This document shows, piece after piece, positions 1 to 9,049 of a DNA stretch of 48,156 nucleotides (its first letter is position 1; each line of letters begins with the position of its first letter). The notes beneath the pieces are model-generated. The model had not been told where the DNA came from and made no database searches. It saw only the letters and a program-made list of their open reading frames with translations. Source of the DNA: Roseburia sp. (GTDB lineage Bacteria > Bacillota > Clostridia > Lachnospirales > Lachnospiraceae); contig JAMOZS010000015.1 in NCBI GenBank assembly GCA_023667765.1, positions 1 to 48,156 on the forward strand. Direction: 5' to 3'. The position numbers and the translations under genes are program-made.

Positions 1-165
1 TGCAAAATAGAGCGTTTGCGGGATGCTGTTAATGCATTAGCAAATGGGCAAAAGAACAGATTAATCTTAAAAATCATTAAATCACAATTTCCATTTTATC
101 ACATTTTTTTATCGATTCTATCACAAAATTTCCTAAACAAAAAGATAAACAGGGAGGATTCTTTT
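1..165. other. Noncoding region upstream of comM
   Basis: This AT-rich stretch precedes the first gene. An open frame runs back to about position 16 in the comM frame, but its translation (hydrophobic, Lys/Asn-rich) does not look like the N-terminus of YifB/ComM proteins, so I read it as untranslated. A good ribosome binding site, AGGGAGG (151-157), lies just before the ATG at 166. I see no convincing -35/-10 pair, and the end of the upstream gene cannot be recognised. Confidence 0.5.
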
Positions 166-1707
166 ATGTACAGCACGATTCTATCGGGGGCTTTATTGGG
201 GGTGAATGCCTGTCCGGTACAGGTAGAAGTAGATGTGGCGGCAGGACTGCCCACCTTTAGCATGGTGGGTTCTCTGGGCGGGGAAGTGAGGGAAGCCAGG
301 GAGAGGGTATGGGCGGCTCTGAAAAATGCAGGCCTGGAGATACCGCCCATGAGGATAACGGTGAATCTTTCTCCCGGGGATATCAGGAAGGAGGGTACAG
401 CCTTTGACCTGCCGATTGCAATGGGGCTTTTAGAGGCGCTTTCTTATTTCCCGACAGGGCGGCTTCAGAATACGCTGCTATTGGGAGAATTGGGTCTGAA
501 CGGTGAAATCAGGAAAGTGAAGGGCGTACTGCCTATTGTCCGAAAAGCGGCGCAGCTGGGAATAGGGGAATGTATTGTCCCCCGGGAGAATGTTCGAGAG
601 GCAGCAGTCATATCAGACATCAGGGTGCGGGGAGCATCGGATATTTCCGAGATTTTGACGTATTTACAGGCTAAGGAGGAAGAAAGGGAGAGGGTTCTTC
701 CCGTTGCGGGGATAAAGGAAGAAGAGTTGCCTGAAACAGGAGGCCTATCGGAGGAGAATGATTTTGCCCAGGTGAAGGGGCAGGAGATGGCAAAGCGGGC
801 AGCTGAGATTGCCGCCGCAGGCTTTCATAATCTGTTAATGACGGGGCCTCCCGGAGCGGGGAAATCCATGATTGCAAAGTGTATTCCCGGTATTATGCCG
901 CCGCTTACGAAGGAGGAACGTCTGGAGGTGACGTCAGTGTACAGTGTAGCGGGGCTTTTGGGGGACGGAGGTCTGATTAAAAAAAGACCTTTTCAAAGCC
1001 CTCATCACACGATTTCTCCGGCAGCCCTGATGGGAGGAGGAACCGTGCCAAGGCCGGGTGTGATATCGCTGTCTCACAGAGGTGTCTTATTTTTGGATGA
1101 ATTGCCGGAGTTTCCCGGAAATGTCTTAAACAGTATGCGTCAGCCTTTAGAGGAGCGCAGGATACAGCTTGTGAGAGTGGGAGGGAATCTGGTTTATCCG
1201 GCGGACTTTATGTTGGTTGGCGCTATGAATCCCTGTCCCTGCGGCTATTATCCCGACAGGAACCGGTGCCGCTGCAGTATCCCGCAAATCAAGCATTATA
1301 TGGGGAAAATATCCGGGCCGATTCTGGACAGAATTGATTTATGCGTGGAATTGCAGCGGGTGGGAATTGAAAAGATACAACAGAGAAAAGGGGGAGAGAG
1401 CAGCGAGGTTATCCGTCTGAGGGTGCTGGAGGCCAGGCAGCGGCAGAAAGTTCGTTTTCGTGACAGTGAATATCGTTTCAACGGGGATATCAAAGCGAAG
1501 GATATGGAGAGATATTGTCGGTTGGGGAAAGAGGAACTTGGATGTATGGAGGAATTATATCGCACCATGGAACTCAGCGCCAGAGCCTATCACAGGATTG
1601 TAAAGGTGGCAAGAACCATAGCGGATTTGGCCGGCGCAGCGCAAATCGGGGCGGAGCATTTGCTGGAGGCCGCCTGTTATCGGACGTCTCAGGATTATTG
1701 GCTATAG
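166..1707 (+). CDS. comM: YifB/ComM family Mg-chelatase-like AAA+ ATPase
   Basis: Predicted 513-residue cytoplasmic AAA+ protein. The N-terminal ~165 residues have the ChlI/Lon-protease-like fold of this family (VNLSPGDIRKEGTAFDLPIA). The ATPase core has a Walker A motif GPPGAGKS near residue 230 and a Walker B motif LFLDELPEF near 310. It is followed by a Cys-rich insert (MNPCPCGYYPDRNRCRCS) and the C-terminal Mg-chelatase domain. In Gammaproteobacteria, ComM is a hexameric helicase that promotes branch migration during integration of transforming DNA. In Firmicutes the role is less certain. The start at 166 is chosen for its AGGGAGG ribosome binding site and because the protein then begins MYSTILSGALLGV, as family members do. 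The next gene is dprA, also a transformation/recombination gene, which supports a DNA-processing role. Full length with no visible defects. Confidence 0.9.
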   Translation: MYSTILSGALLGVNACPVQVEVDVAAGLPTFSMVGSLGGEVREARERVWAALKNAGLEIPPMRITVNLSPGDIRKEGTAFDLPIAMGLLEALSYFPTGRLQNTLLLGELGLNGEIRKVKGVLPIVRKAAQLGIGECIVPRENVREAAVISDIRVRGASDISEILTYLQAKEEERERVLPVAGIKEEELPETGGLSEENDFAQVKGQEMAKRAAEIAAAGFHNLLMTGPPGAGKSMIAKCIPGIMPPLTKEERLEVTSVYSVAGLLGDGGLIKKRPFQSPHHTISPAALMGGGTVPRPGVISLSHRGVLFLDELPEFPGNVLNSMRQPLEERRIQLVRVGGNLVYPADFMLVGAMNPCPCGYYPDRNRCRCSIPQIKHYMGKISGPILDRIDLCVELQRVGIEKIQQRKGGESSEVIRLRVLEARQRQKVRFRDSEYRFNGDIKAKDMERYCRLGKEELGCMEELYRTMELSARAYHRIVKVARTIADLAGAAQIGAEHLLEAACYRTSQDYWL

Positions 1708-1749
1708 CGGGCCGGCGAATAAGAAGCGAATAAAAAATAGAAATGACAA

Positions 1750-1918
1750 GGAACAAAAACGTGAAATAGAAATGTGGAATAGAAATGTGGAATAGAAATG
1801 TGAGACAGAAATGTGGAATAAAAACGTGAAATAGAAATGGGAGATAGAAACGTGGAATAGAAACGAGAGATAGAAATGTGAAATAGAAACGAGAGATAGA
1901 AATGTGAAATAGAAACGT
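1750..1918. repeat. 13-bp tandem repeat array, 13 units
   Basis: Thirteen consecutive 13-bp units fill the gap between comM and dprA. The consensus is GAAATAGAAAYGT, with the first two or three bases varying between GAA, GGA and GAG. Units begin at 1750, 1763, 1776, 1789 and so on every 13 bp, with no indels through 1918. The + strand is almost entirely purine plus T. A 13-bp period cannot keep a reading frame, and no open frame spans it, so this is a noncoding minisatellite. It lies in the presumed transcript leader of dprA. Confidence 0.85.
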
Positions 1919-1975
1919 GAGAAAAAATAAGAAAATAAAAGGGGAAAGAAAAACGGCGAAAGAAGGGCGGGCGCT

Positions 1976-3148
1976 ATGAGAGAAGAAAAATATTATGCAC
2001 AGTGGCTTTGCAGTCTGTTATCTATGAACGGAAGGGCATTAAAGCGTTTAGAGGAGGTTTTTGCAGGCCCGGGAGAAGTCTTTGAAGCCTCGGAGGAGGC
2101 GCTGAGCGGGCTGCTTACCCCGGGTCAGCTAAAGGAGCTTGTAAAGAGCCGAAAGCGTTATGGAGGACTTCCGGAATTAATCACTGTCTATGAGGAAATG
2201 GAGGAGGCGGGAATCCGTTTTGTCTGGCGCCGGGAGGCGGAATTTCCCAAAAGGCTTTTACAGATACCGGATTCTCCCCTGGGACTTTATTATCGGGGCA
2301 GTTTGCCGGGAGGGGACAGAGCCAGTGTGGCCATCATCGGCGCCAGGGAGTGTTCCGCCTACGGAAGCTATGTGGCAACTAAGCTGGGGAGCTATCTGGG
2401 GGAGCAGGGGGTAGAGGTTATCAGCGGTATGGCGAGAGGAATTGACGGAATTGCCCAGGAGGCGGCATTGTCGGCGGGAGGAAATTCCTATGGCGTGTTA
2501 GGCTGCGGGGTGGATATCTGTTATCCGGCATCTAACAGGAGGCTGTATGAGAGACTGTTACTGCAGGGGGGTATATTGTCTGCTTACCCGCCCGGTACAG
2601 AGCCCCTTTCCAGAAACTTTCCGCCCCGTAACCGTATTGTCAGCGGCCTGGCTGATGCAGTGATAGTGGTTGAGGCCCGATTGAAAAGCGGTACGCTGAT
2701 TACCGTCGATATGGCGCTGGAGCAGGGCAGGGAAGTGTATGTGGTGCCGGGGAGGATTACAGACAGATTGAGCGACGGCTGCAACAGGCTGATTCAGCAA
2801 GGAGCGGAAGCGCTTTTGTCGCCGGAGGAGCTTGTGGCGAAGCTGTACGGTATCAGACCGGGACAACAGACTTTGGACTGCCAGGCTGTGGAAGAAGGCA
2901 AAGAACAAAGCACGGTCAGAGGAAACTCGAAAAGGGGAGGCCTAAAAGGAGAAGGGGAAAGAGAGCCGGGATTTGAAGGGGAGCTGGGAAGAGTGTATGA
3001 CTGCCTGAGCTTTACGCCCTGCAGCGTGGATGGCTTGAGGGAGATTCTGCCGGATATGGAATGCGCTCGTCTGAATGTGCTTTTGATGCGTCTTTGCGTA
3101 GAAGGAGCGGCCAGACAGGTATCGTCCGGATATTTTGTAAAAACCTGA
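1976..3148 (+). CDS. dprA: DNA processing protein DprA (Smf)
   Basis: A 390-residue protein. DprA binds incoming single-stranded DNA in the cytoplasm during natural transformation and loads RecA. The N-terminal ~90 residues form a SAM/HhH-like region. The Rossmann-like DprA core (about 100-290) carries the family signatures IIGARECSAYG, SGMARGIDGIAQ, GCGVDICYP, FPPRNRIVSGL and ARLKSGTLITVDMA. A linker (~295-325, charged) leads to a C-terminal winged-helix segment (FEGELGRVYDCLSFTPCSVD onward). The length is typical. The start ATG at 1976 follows a GGGCGGGCGCT stretch that is only a weak ribosome binding site. It sits after comM and the 13-bp repeat. In B. subtilis dprA (smf) also lies just upstream of topA. 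Possession of dprA does not prove competence, because DprA is widespread in non-transformable bacteria. Confidence 0.95.
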   Translation: MREEKYYAQWLCSLLSMNGRALKRLEEVFAGPGEVFEASEEALSGLLTPGQLKELVKSRKRYGGLPELITVYEEMEEAGIRFVWRREAEFPKRLLQIPDSPLGLYYRGSLPGGDRASVAIIGARECSAYGSYVATKLGSYLGEQGVEVISGMARGIDGIAQEAALSAGGNSYGVLGCGVDICYPASNRRLYERLLLQGGILSAYPPGTEPLSRNFPPRNRIVSGLADAVIVVEARLKSGTLITVDMALEQGREVYVVPGRITDRLSDGCNRLIQQGAEALLSPEELVAKLYGIRPGQQTLDCQAVEEGKEQSTVRGNSKRGGLKGEGEREPGFEGELGRVYDCLSFTPCSVDGLREILPDMECARLNVLLMRLCVEGAARQVSSGYFVKT

Positions 3149-3183
3149 TATTGAACTTGTAAATCGGCAGGAAGCATTGTAAA

Positions 3184-3281
3184 CTAAGGAAGGGCTGAGG
3201 AAGCATCCCTTCCTTATAGCCTCTGGCGGATGTACACGGATTCGCAGGGGAATTTGCCGCTTTGCAGCGCAAATCCGGTGC
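3184..3281. repeat. Dispersed structured repeat, copy 1
   Basis: This intergenic element between dprA and ispG starts with a hairpin: AAGGAAGGG (3186-3194) pairs with CCCTTCCTT (3207-3215). A core at 3210-3281 is 64/72 identical, without gaps, to 31662-31733 between fliP and fliQ. The core holds a second inverted repeat, CGGATTYGC ... GCAAATCCG, with an alternative inner pairing of GAATTTGCCGC with GCRGCGCAAATCC. The rest of the 211-bp gap (3282-3359) holds no gene and continues into the ispG start without a strong Shine-Dalgarno. Confidence 0.8.
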
Positions 3282-3359
3282 TTCATCATTTGCGTGACTT
3301 TAAGACGGCGCTGCCGGAAATGAAAAAGATAGCGATACATCGCAGAAACGGGGTTAAAA

Positions 3360-4421
3360 ATGACTTATCGTGAGAAAACAAAACAAATCAGAATTGGCGA
3401 CCGCAGCATAGGGGGCGGCCAGCCTGTTTTAATACAGTCTATGACCAATACAAGGACAGAAAATATAGAGGAGACAGTGGCTCAGATACACAGACTGGAG
3501 AAGGCGGGCTGTGAGATTGTCCGATGCACTGTGCCTACGCCGGAGGCGGCCAAAGCCATAGCCAAAATCAAAAAACAGATTTCCATACCGCTGGTGGCGG
3601 ATATTCATTTTGACTATAAAATGGCTATTGCAGCGATAGAAAACGGCGCGGATAAAATTCGTATTAATCCCGGTAATATCGGGGGCACCGACAGGATAAA
3701 GGCTGTGGTGGATGCGGCGAGGGAGAGGGAGATTCCTATCCGCATAGGCGTAAACAGCGGCTCGTTAGAGAAGGCTCTTTTGGAAAAGTATGGCGGAGTT
3801 ACTGCAAAGGGGCTGGTAGAGAGCGCTCTGGACAAGGTACATATGATTGAAGAACTGCAGTATGACAATCTGGTTATCAGCATTAAGTCGTCGGATGTGA
3901 TGATGTGTGTACGGGCTCACGAGCTTCTGGCGAATCAGACGAACTATCCGCTGCATGTGGGGATTACGGAGTCGGGAACCGTTAAGAGTGGCAATATCAA
4001 ATCGGCTGTGGGGCTGGGGCTGATTCTGAATCAGGGAATTGGCGACACGATTCGGGTATCGCTCACGGGCGACCCGGTGGAGGAGATAAAATCTGCAAGG
4101 CTTATCCTGCGCACGCTGGGTCTTAGGAAGGGAGGCATCGAGGTGGTGAGCTGTCCCACCTGCGGAAGAACCCGGATTGATTTGATTGGATTGGCGGCGA
4201 AGGTGGAGGAGCTTGCGGAGAATTATCCTTTGGATATTAAGGTGGCTGTGATGGGGTGTGTGGTGAACGGCCCCGGAGAAGCAAGAGAGGCCGACATCGG
4301 CATTGCCGGCGGCATCGGCGAGGGACTTCTGATAAAAAAAGGAGAGGTAATCCGTAAGGTACCGGAGACAGAGCTGTTGGATGCACTGAAGGAAGAATTG
4401 GACGATTGGGGTAAGAAATAG
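3360..4421 (+). CDS. ispG: 4-hydroxy-3-methylbut-2-enyl diphosphate synthase (IspG/GcpE)
   Basis: A 353-residue cytoplasmic iron-sulfur enzyme of the non-mevalonate (MEP) isoprenoid pathway. It reductively opens the ring of ME-cPP to give HMBPP. The N-terminal TIM barrel shows QSMTNTRT, PLVADIHFDY and KIRINPGN. The C-terminal [4Fe-4S] region has the paired cysteines of SCPTCGRT and the third cysteine plus catalytic glutamate in MGCVVNGPGEA. The length is typical of the short bacterial form. The stop codon is directly followed by the polC ATG with no gap, so the two are almost certainly co-transcribed. ispG next to polC is common in Clostridia, where dxr and rseP usually lie upstream. Those two are not seen here, because dprA precedes. 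Confidence 0.97.
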   Translation: MTYREKTKQIRIGDRSIGGGQPVLIQSMTNTRTENIEETVAQIHRLEKAGCEIVRCTVPTPEAAKAIAKIKKQISIPLVADIHFDYKMAIAAIENGADKIRINPGNIGGTDRIKAVVDAAREREIPIRIGVNSGSLEKALLEKYGGVTAKGLVESALDKVHMIEELQYDNLVISIKSSDVMMCVRAHELLANQTNYPLHVGITESGTVKSGNIKSAVGLGLILNQGIGDTIRVSLTGDPVEEIKSARLILRTLGLRKGGIEVVSCPTCGRTRIDLIGLAAKVEELAENYPLDIKVAVMGCVVNGPGEAREADIGIAGGIGEGLLIKKGEVIRKVPETELLDALKEELDDWGKK

Positions 4422-7400
4422 ATGAGTAAGCCGTTTTTTGAGGTGTTTCCCACCTTGAAATTAGACAGGGAATTGCATGACAGGCTGGAGCAGACGCAGG
4501 TAGAGAAGATATCCGCTACCAGACGAAAGGACTTTCTGCGCATTTATTTACGGAGTACTTTTTTGATTCAAAAGCCGGATATCTGGAGGGCGGAGAAGGA
4601 AATTAAAAAGCAGCTGTTTCCCGGCGCAAACATGACAGTAAAGATATATGAGCGTTTTACGTTGTCGGCACAATATCAGCCTGAGGTGCTGCTGGATTTA
4701 TACAGGGACAGCATATTGATGGAGCTTAAGGAATACAGCCATGTGGAATATAATGCCTTTAAGACCGCCGAAATTTCCTTTCCCCAGCCGGATACGGTGA
4801 TGTTAAGGCTGGAGGATACCGTTCCTGCGCGCAGCAAGGAGGAGGAGCTTCTGCGCATTTTGGAAAAGATTCTCGTAGAGCGATGCGGTTTCTCTCTGAA
4901 GCTTAAGACGGAATACCGGGAGGTTACGGAGGGGAAACACAGCGGTACCGAGGAGCAGAAAATACGGCTGAAGGTGGATGAAATCTATAGAAGGGCCCGC
5001 GGCGAGGCAAAGACTTCGGGGCAGCGGCAGGACATCGAGGGGAGCCGGGGCGTCCCGGAACCTGCCAATCAGAGCTTCGGAGGGGGAGAGAGCGGCAGTC
5101 CGGGATCCGGGAATAAAGAGCGGTCCGTTACAGGAGCTTCCGGCAGAGACTTTAACCGCGGAGTGAAGCGCTCGGATAATCCTGATGTTGTCTATGGGAG
5201 GGATTTTGAGGAGGGCGCTATGCCTATCGAGGAGGTAATCGGTGAAATCGGAGAGGTGGTCCTCCGGGGGAAGATTATCAAGCTGGATACCAGGGAAATT
5301 AAAAATGAGAAAACAATTATCTTTTTTGACCTGACGGATTTCACGGACACTCTTTCGGTGAAGCTGTTTGCCAAAAATGAGCAGGTGAAGGAGATTACAG
5401 GTGGTTTAAAGGAAGGCAGCTTCGTAAAGGTCAAGGGGATTGCCATGATGGATAAATTTGACCATGAGATTACGCTGGGCTCTATTGCCGGCATCAAGAA
5501 GATTCCCGATTTTACGGAAAGCAGAGCAGATACGGCCCCCCGAAAGAGGGTAGAGCTTCACTGTCATACGAAAATGAGCGATATGGACGGGGTATCCGAG
5601 GCCAAGGATATCGTGAAGCGGGCTTATAAATGGGGGCACAGAGCGATTGCCATCACGGATCATGGCGTAGTTCAGGGATTTACGGATGCAAATCATGTGT
5701 GGGAGGATCTCTGGAAGGAAGAAAAGGGAAGGCGCAAGGAGGCCGGAGACGGGAATCCGGACAGGCAGGATTTCTTTAAGGTGTTGTATGGTGTGGAGGC
5801 CTATCTGGTGGACGATTTGAAGGAAATCGTCACAGGGGACAGAGGACAGAAGCTGGACGAGAATTATGTGGTCTTTGATATTGAGACAACAGGCTTTTCT
5901 CCGGTCAATAACCGTATCATAGAAATCGGAGCGGTGCGGGTTTTGGACGGTGAAATCGTGCAGCGTTATTCCGCCTTTGTCAATCCCAGGGTGCCCATCC
6001 CTTTCGAGATACAGAAGCTGACTCATATTGATGATAATATGGTGATGGATGCTCCCGGAATAGAGGATGTGCTGCCGGAATTTCTGAAATTTTGCGAGGG
6101 CTGCGTTCTGGTGGCGCATAATGCGAATTTCGATATGAGCTTTATTATGGAAAACTGTCGCAGACTGGGGTATTCGACGGAGTTTACTTATGTGGATACG
6201 GTGGGGATTGCCAGAGTGCTTCTGCCGAATCAGGCGAAGCATACGTTGGATGCGGTCTGCAAGACTCTGGGTATTTCTCTGGAAAATCATCACAGGGCGG
6301 TGGATGATGCACAGGCCACGGCGCATATGTTTGTGAAATTTATTAAAATGCTTGCCCAGGAGGATATTTTCACACTGTCTCAGGTGAATGCTCTTGGAGC
6401 CTCCAGCCCGGAGCTGGTAAAGAAGTCGGCTTCCTATCATGCGATTATTCTGGCAAAAAATGATTTGGGACGAACCAATCTATACCGACTGGTGTCGGAA
6501 TCCCATCTGAACTATTACAGCAGGCATCCCCGAGTGCCGAAGAGTCTGGTGATGAAATATCGGGAGGGACTGATTCTGGGCAGCGCCTGTGAGGCGGGGG
6601 AGCTGTACAGAGCGCTTTTAGACGGACAGTCGGATGTACAGATTGCCCGGCTGGTGAACTTTTATGACTATCTGGAGATACAGCCTTGCGGGAATAATCA
6701 TTTTATGATTGCCTCCGAGAGGGTCAGGTCGGTGAATTCCATAGAGGATATTCAGAATCTGAACCGGCGTGTCGTGGCGCTGGGAGAGCAGTTTCACAAG
6801 CCGGTGGTGGCGACCTGCGACGTGCATTTTCTGGACCCGGAGGATGAGGTCTACCGCCGTATCATTATGGCGGGCAAGGGTTTTGCGGATGCGGATGAGC
6901 AGGCGCCTCTTTATCTGCATACCACGGAGGAAATGCTGCAGGAGTTTGCCTATCTTGGCAGCGACAAGGCTTATGAAGTCGTGGTGACAAACACGAATAT
7001 GATTGCGGATATGGTGGAGACGATAGCGCCGGTGCGGCCGGACAAATGTCCTCCCGTTATCGCGGACAGTGATAAGACCCTGACGGAAATCTGTCATAAC
7101 AGGGCTCATGAAATATATGGCCCCAAGCTGCCCCCCATTGTGGAGGAGAGGCTGGAGAGAGAGCTGCATTCCATTATCAGCAACGGCTTCGCCGTGATGT
7201 ATATCATTGCCCAGAAGCTGGTGTGGAAGTCCGTGGAGGACGGATATCTGGTGGGCTCCCGGGGAAGTGTGGGAAGCTCCTTTGTGGCGACTATGGCGGG
7301 GATTACGGAGGTGAATCCCTTAAGTCCTCACTATTACTGCAGTAAATGCTATTATGTTGATTTTGACAGCGATGAGGTAAAGGCCTATGCGGGTAAGGCG

Positions 7401-8966
7401 GGTATTGATATGCCGGACAAGGCCTGTCCGGTGTGCGGGGAGCCGCTGCACAAGGAAGGATTCGATATTCCCTTTGAGACCTTCCTGGGCTTTAAGGGGG
7501 ATAAGGAGCCGGATATTGATTTGAATTTTTCCGGTGAGTACCAGTCCAAGGCCCACAAATATACGGAGGTTATCTTCGGGGCCGGTCAGACCTTTAGGGC
7601 CGGAACGATTGGCACGCTGGCCGATAAAACGGCCTATGGCTATGTGAAGAATTATTTTGAGGAGAGAGGCGTTAATAAGCGCAGAAGCGAGATAGAGAGG
7701 CTTTCCGTGGGCTGTACGGGGGTGCGCAGGAGCACAGGGCAGCATCCCGGCGGTATCGTGGTACTGCCTCTGGGTCAGGACATTAATTCCTTTACGCCGG
7801 TACAGCATCCTGCGAATGACATGACCACGGATACCGTTACCACGCATTTTGATTATCACTCGATAGATCATAATCTGTTAAAGCTGGATATACTGGGGCA
7901 TGATGACCCTACGATGATTCGGATGCTGCAGGATTTGACCGGTATAGACCCGATTACGATTCCGCTGGACGGTCAGGAGGTAATGAGTCTGTTCCAGAAT
8001 ACGGATGCCCTGGGGATTACGCCAAAGCAGATTGGAGGGACGAAGCTGGGGGCGCTGGGAATCCCTGAGTTCGGTACGGATTTTGCCATGCAGATGGTAA
8101 TTGACGCCCAGCCGAAGTCTTTCTCGGATTTGGTGCGTATTTCGGGCCTGTCTCACGGAACGGACGTATGGCTGGGCAATGCGCAGGATTTGATTAAGTC
8201 GGGAACCGCCACGATTTCCACGGCAATCTGTACCCGTGACGATATTATGACGTATCTGATTGGCAAGGGGGTAGAGTCGGAAAAATCCTTTAAAATTATG
8301 GAAGCTGTGCGTAAGGGTGTGGTGGCAAAGGGGAAATGTGACAAATGGGACGAGTGGAAGGCGGATATGCTGGCCCATGATGTGCCGGAGTGGTATATCG
8401 GCTCCTGCCAGAAGATTAAGTATATGTTCCCCAAGGCCCATGCGGCGGCCTATGTTATGATGGCCTGGCGTATCGCTTACTGTAAAATCCATTATCCGCT
8501 GGCTTATTATGGAGCATTTTTCAGCATTCGGGCAAAAGCCTTTTCCTATGAAATCATGTGTCAGGGACAGAGACATCTGGAAAGTATACTGGAGGATTAT
8601 AAAAAGCGGGAGGACACGCTGTCCCAGAAGGAAAAAGCGGCGTTGGGGGATATGCGTATTGTGCAGGAAATGTATGCCAGAGGCTTTGATTTTATCCCGA
8701 TAGACATTTTTACGGCCCATTCCAGGCAGTTTAAGATTGTGGACGGAAGGCTGATGCCCTCGTTAATCAGTATTGAAGGAATGGGAGAGAAGGCGGCCGA
8801 TGCGGTGATGGAGGCTGCAAAGGATGGTCCTTTTCTTTCCAAGGATGATTTCAGGCAGCGGACGAAGGTCTCTCAGACGGTAGTGGAGCTGATGGACAGG
8901 CTGGGCCTTCTGGGAAAATTGCCGGAGAGCAATCAAATCAGTCTGTTTGATTTGGCGGCGATATAA
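4422..8966 (+). CDS. polC: DNA polymerase III PolC, Gram-positive replicative polymerase with intrinsic exonuclease
   Basis: A 1514-residue leading-strand replicative polymerase. Domains in order are an N-terminal region (1-185), a Ser/Gly/charged linker (~190-265), an OB-fold (~270-365), a PHP domain (ELHCHTKMSDMDGV from ~382), and a DEDD 3'-5' proofreading exonuclease inserted in PHP (FDIETTGFSPVNNRIIEIG, ~485). The PHP remainder follows, then a zinc-binding segment with CSKC and CPVC (~975-1010), the polymerase core with catalytic EPDIDLNFSGEYQ (~1030), and a C-terminal helix-hairpin-helix (MPSLISIEGMGEKAAD). Length and domain order match the Firmicute PolC family. It starts immediately after the ispG stop. 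The extended N-terminal linker is rich in Gly, Ser and Glu, and probably disordered. The following gene is a tRNA with its own promoter. I see no terminator between them. Confidence 0.98.
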   Translation: MSKPFFEVFPTLKLDRELHDRLEQTQVEKISATRRKDFLRIYLRSTFLIQKPDIWRAEKEIKKQLFPGANMTVKIYERFTLSAQYQPEVLLDLYRDSILMELKEYSHVEYNAFKTAEISFPQPDTVMLRLEDTVPARSKEEELLRILEKILVERCGFSLKLKTEYREVTEGKHSGTEEQKIRLKVDEIYRRARGEAKTSGQRQDIEGSRGVPEPANQSFGGGESGSPGSGNKERSVTGASGRDFNRGVKRSDNPDVVYGRDFEEGAMPIEEVIGEIGEVVLRGKIIKLDTREIKNEKTIIFFDLTDFTDTLSVKLFAKNEQVKEITGGLKEGSFVKVKGIAMMDKFDHEITLGSIAGIKKIPDFTESRADTAPRKRVELHCHTKMSDMDGVSEAKDIVKRAYKWGHRAIAITDHGVVQGFTDANHVWEDLWKEEKGRRKEAGDGNPDRQDFFKVLYGVEAYLVDDLKEIVTGDRGQKLDENYVVFDIETTGFSPVNNRIIEIGAVRVLDGEIVQRYSAFVNPRVPIPFEIQKLTHIDDNMVMDAPGIEDVLPEFLKFCEGCVLVAHNANFDMSFIMENCRRLGYSTEFTYVDTVGIARVLLPNQAKHTLDAVCKTLGISLENHHRAVDDAQATAHMFVKFIKMLAQEDIFTLSQVNALGASSPELVKKSASYHAIILAKNDLGRTNLYRLVSESHLNYYSRHPRVPKSLVMKYREGLILGSACEAGELYRALLDGQSDVQIARLVNFYDYLEIQPCGNNHFMIASERVRSVNSIEDIQNLNRRVVALGEQFHKPVVATCDVHFLDPEDEVYRRIIMAGKGFADADEQAPLYLHTTEEMLQEFAYLGSDKAYEVVVTNTNMIADMVETIAPVRPDKCPPVIADSDKTLTEICHNRAHEIYGPKLPPIVEERLERELHSIISNGFAVMYIIAQKLVWKSVEDGYLVGSRGSVGSSFVATMAGITEVNPLSPHYYCSKCYYVDFDSDEVKAYAGKAGIDMPDKACPVCGEPLHKEGFDIPFETFLGFKGDKEPDIDLNFSGEYQSKAHKYTEVIFGAGQTFRAGTIGTLADKTAYGYVKNYFEERGVNKRRSEIERLSVGCTGVRRSTGQHPGGIVVLPLGQDINSFTPVQHPANDMTTDTVTTHFDYHSIDHNLLKLDILGHDDPTMIRMLQDLTGIDPITIPLDGQEVMSLFQNTDALGITPKQIGGTKLGALGIPEFGTDFAMQMVIDAQPKSFSDLVRISGLSHGTDVWLGNAQDLIKSGTATISTAICTRDDIMTYLIGKGVESEKSFKIMEAVRKGVVAKGKCDKWDEWKADMLAHDVPEWYIGSCQKIKYMFPKAHAAAYVMMAWRIAYCKIHYPLAYYGAFFSIRAKAFSYEIMCQGQRHLESILEDYKKREDTLSQKEKAALGDMRIVQEMYARGFDFIPIDIFTAHSRQFKIVDGRLMPSLISIEGMGEKAADAVMEAAKDGPFLSKDDFRQRTKVSQTVVELMDRLGLLGKLPESNQISLFDLAAI

Positions 8967-8991
8967 ATTTTTAAAATTTTCAAAAAAATGC

Positions 8992-9020
8992 TTGCAATTT
9001 TTGGAAAGATGTATTATTAT
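8992..9020 (+). promoter_or_regulatory. Sigma-A-type promoter of tRNA-Glu
   Basis: The -35 box TTGCAA (8992-8997) and -10 box TATTAT (9015-9020) are separated by 17 bp. They lie 30 bp upstream of the mature tRNA 5' end. A strong match in the right place for an independently transcribed tRNA. Confidence 0.75.
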
Positions 9021-9049
9021 ATGCAAGTACCGATGAGGTACGAGCATAT

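Noticed and set aside
1750..1918. Possible CRISPR array
   Set aside because: Units are contiguous 13-mers without spacers, and no cas genes are near. It is a simple tandem repeat.
5406..6440. 344-codon open frame on the - strand inside polC
   Set aside because: It lies wholly opposite conserved PolC domains (PHP and exonuclease), has no recognisable protein pattern and no ribosome binding site. It is a codon-bias shadow.
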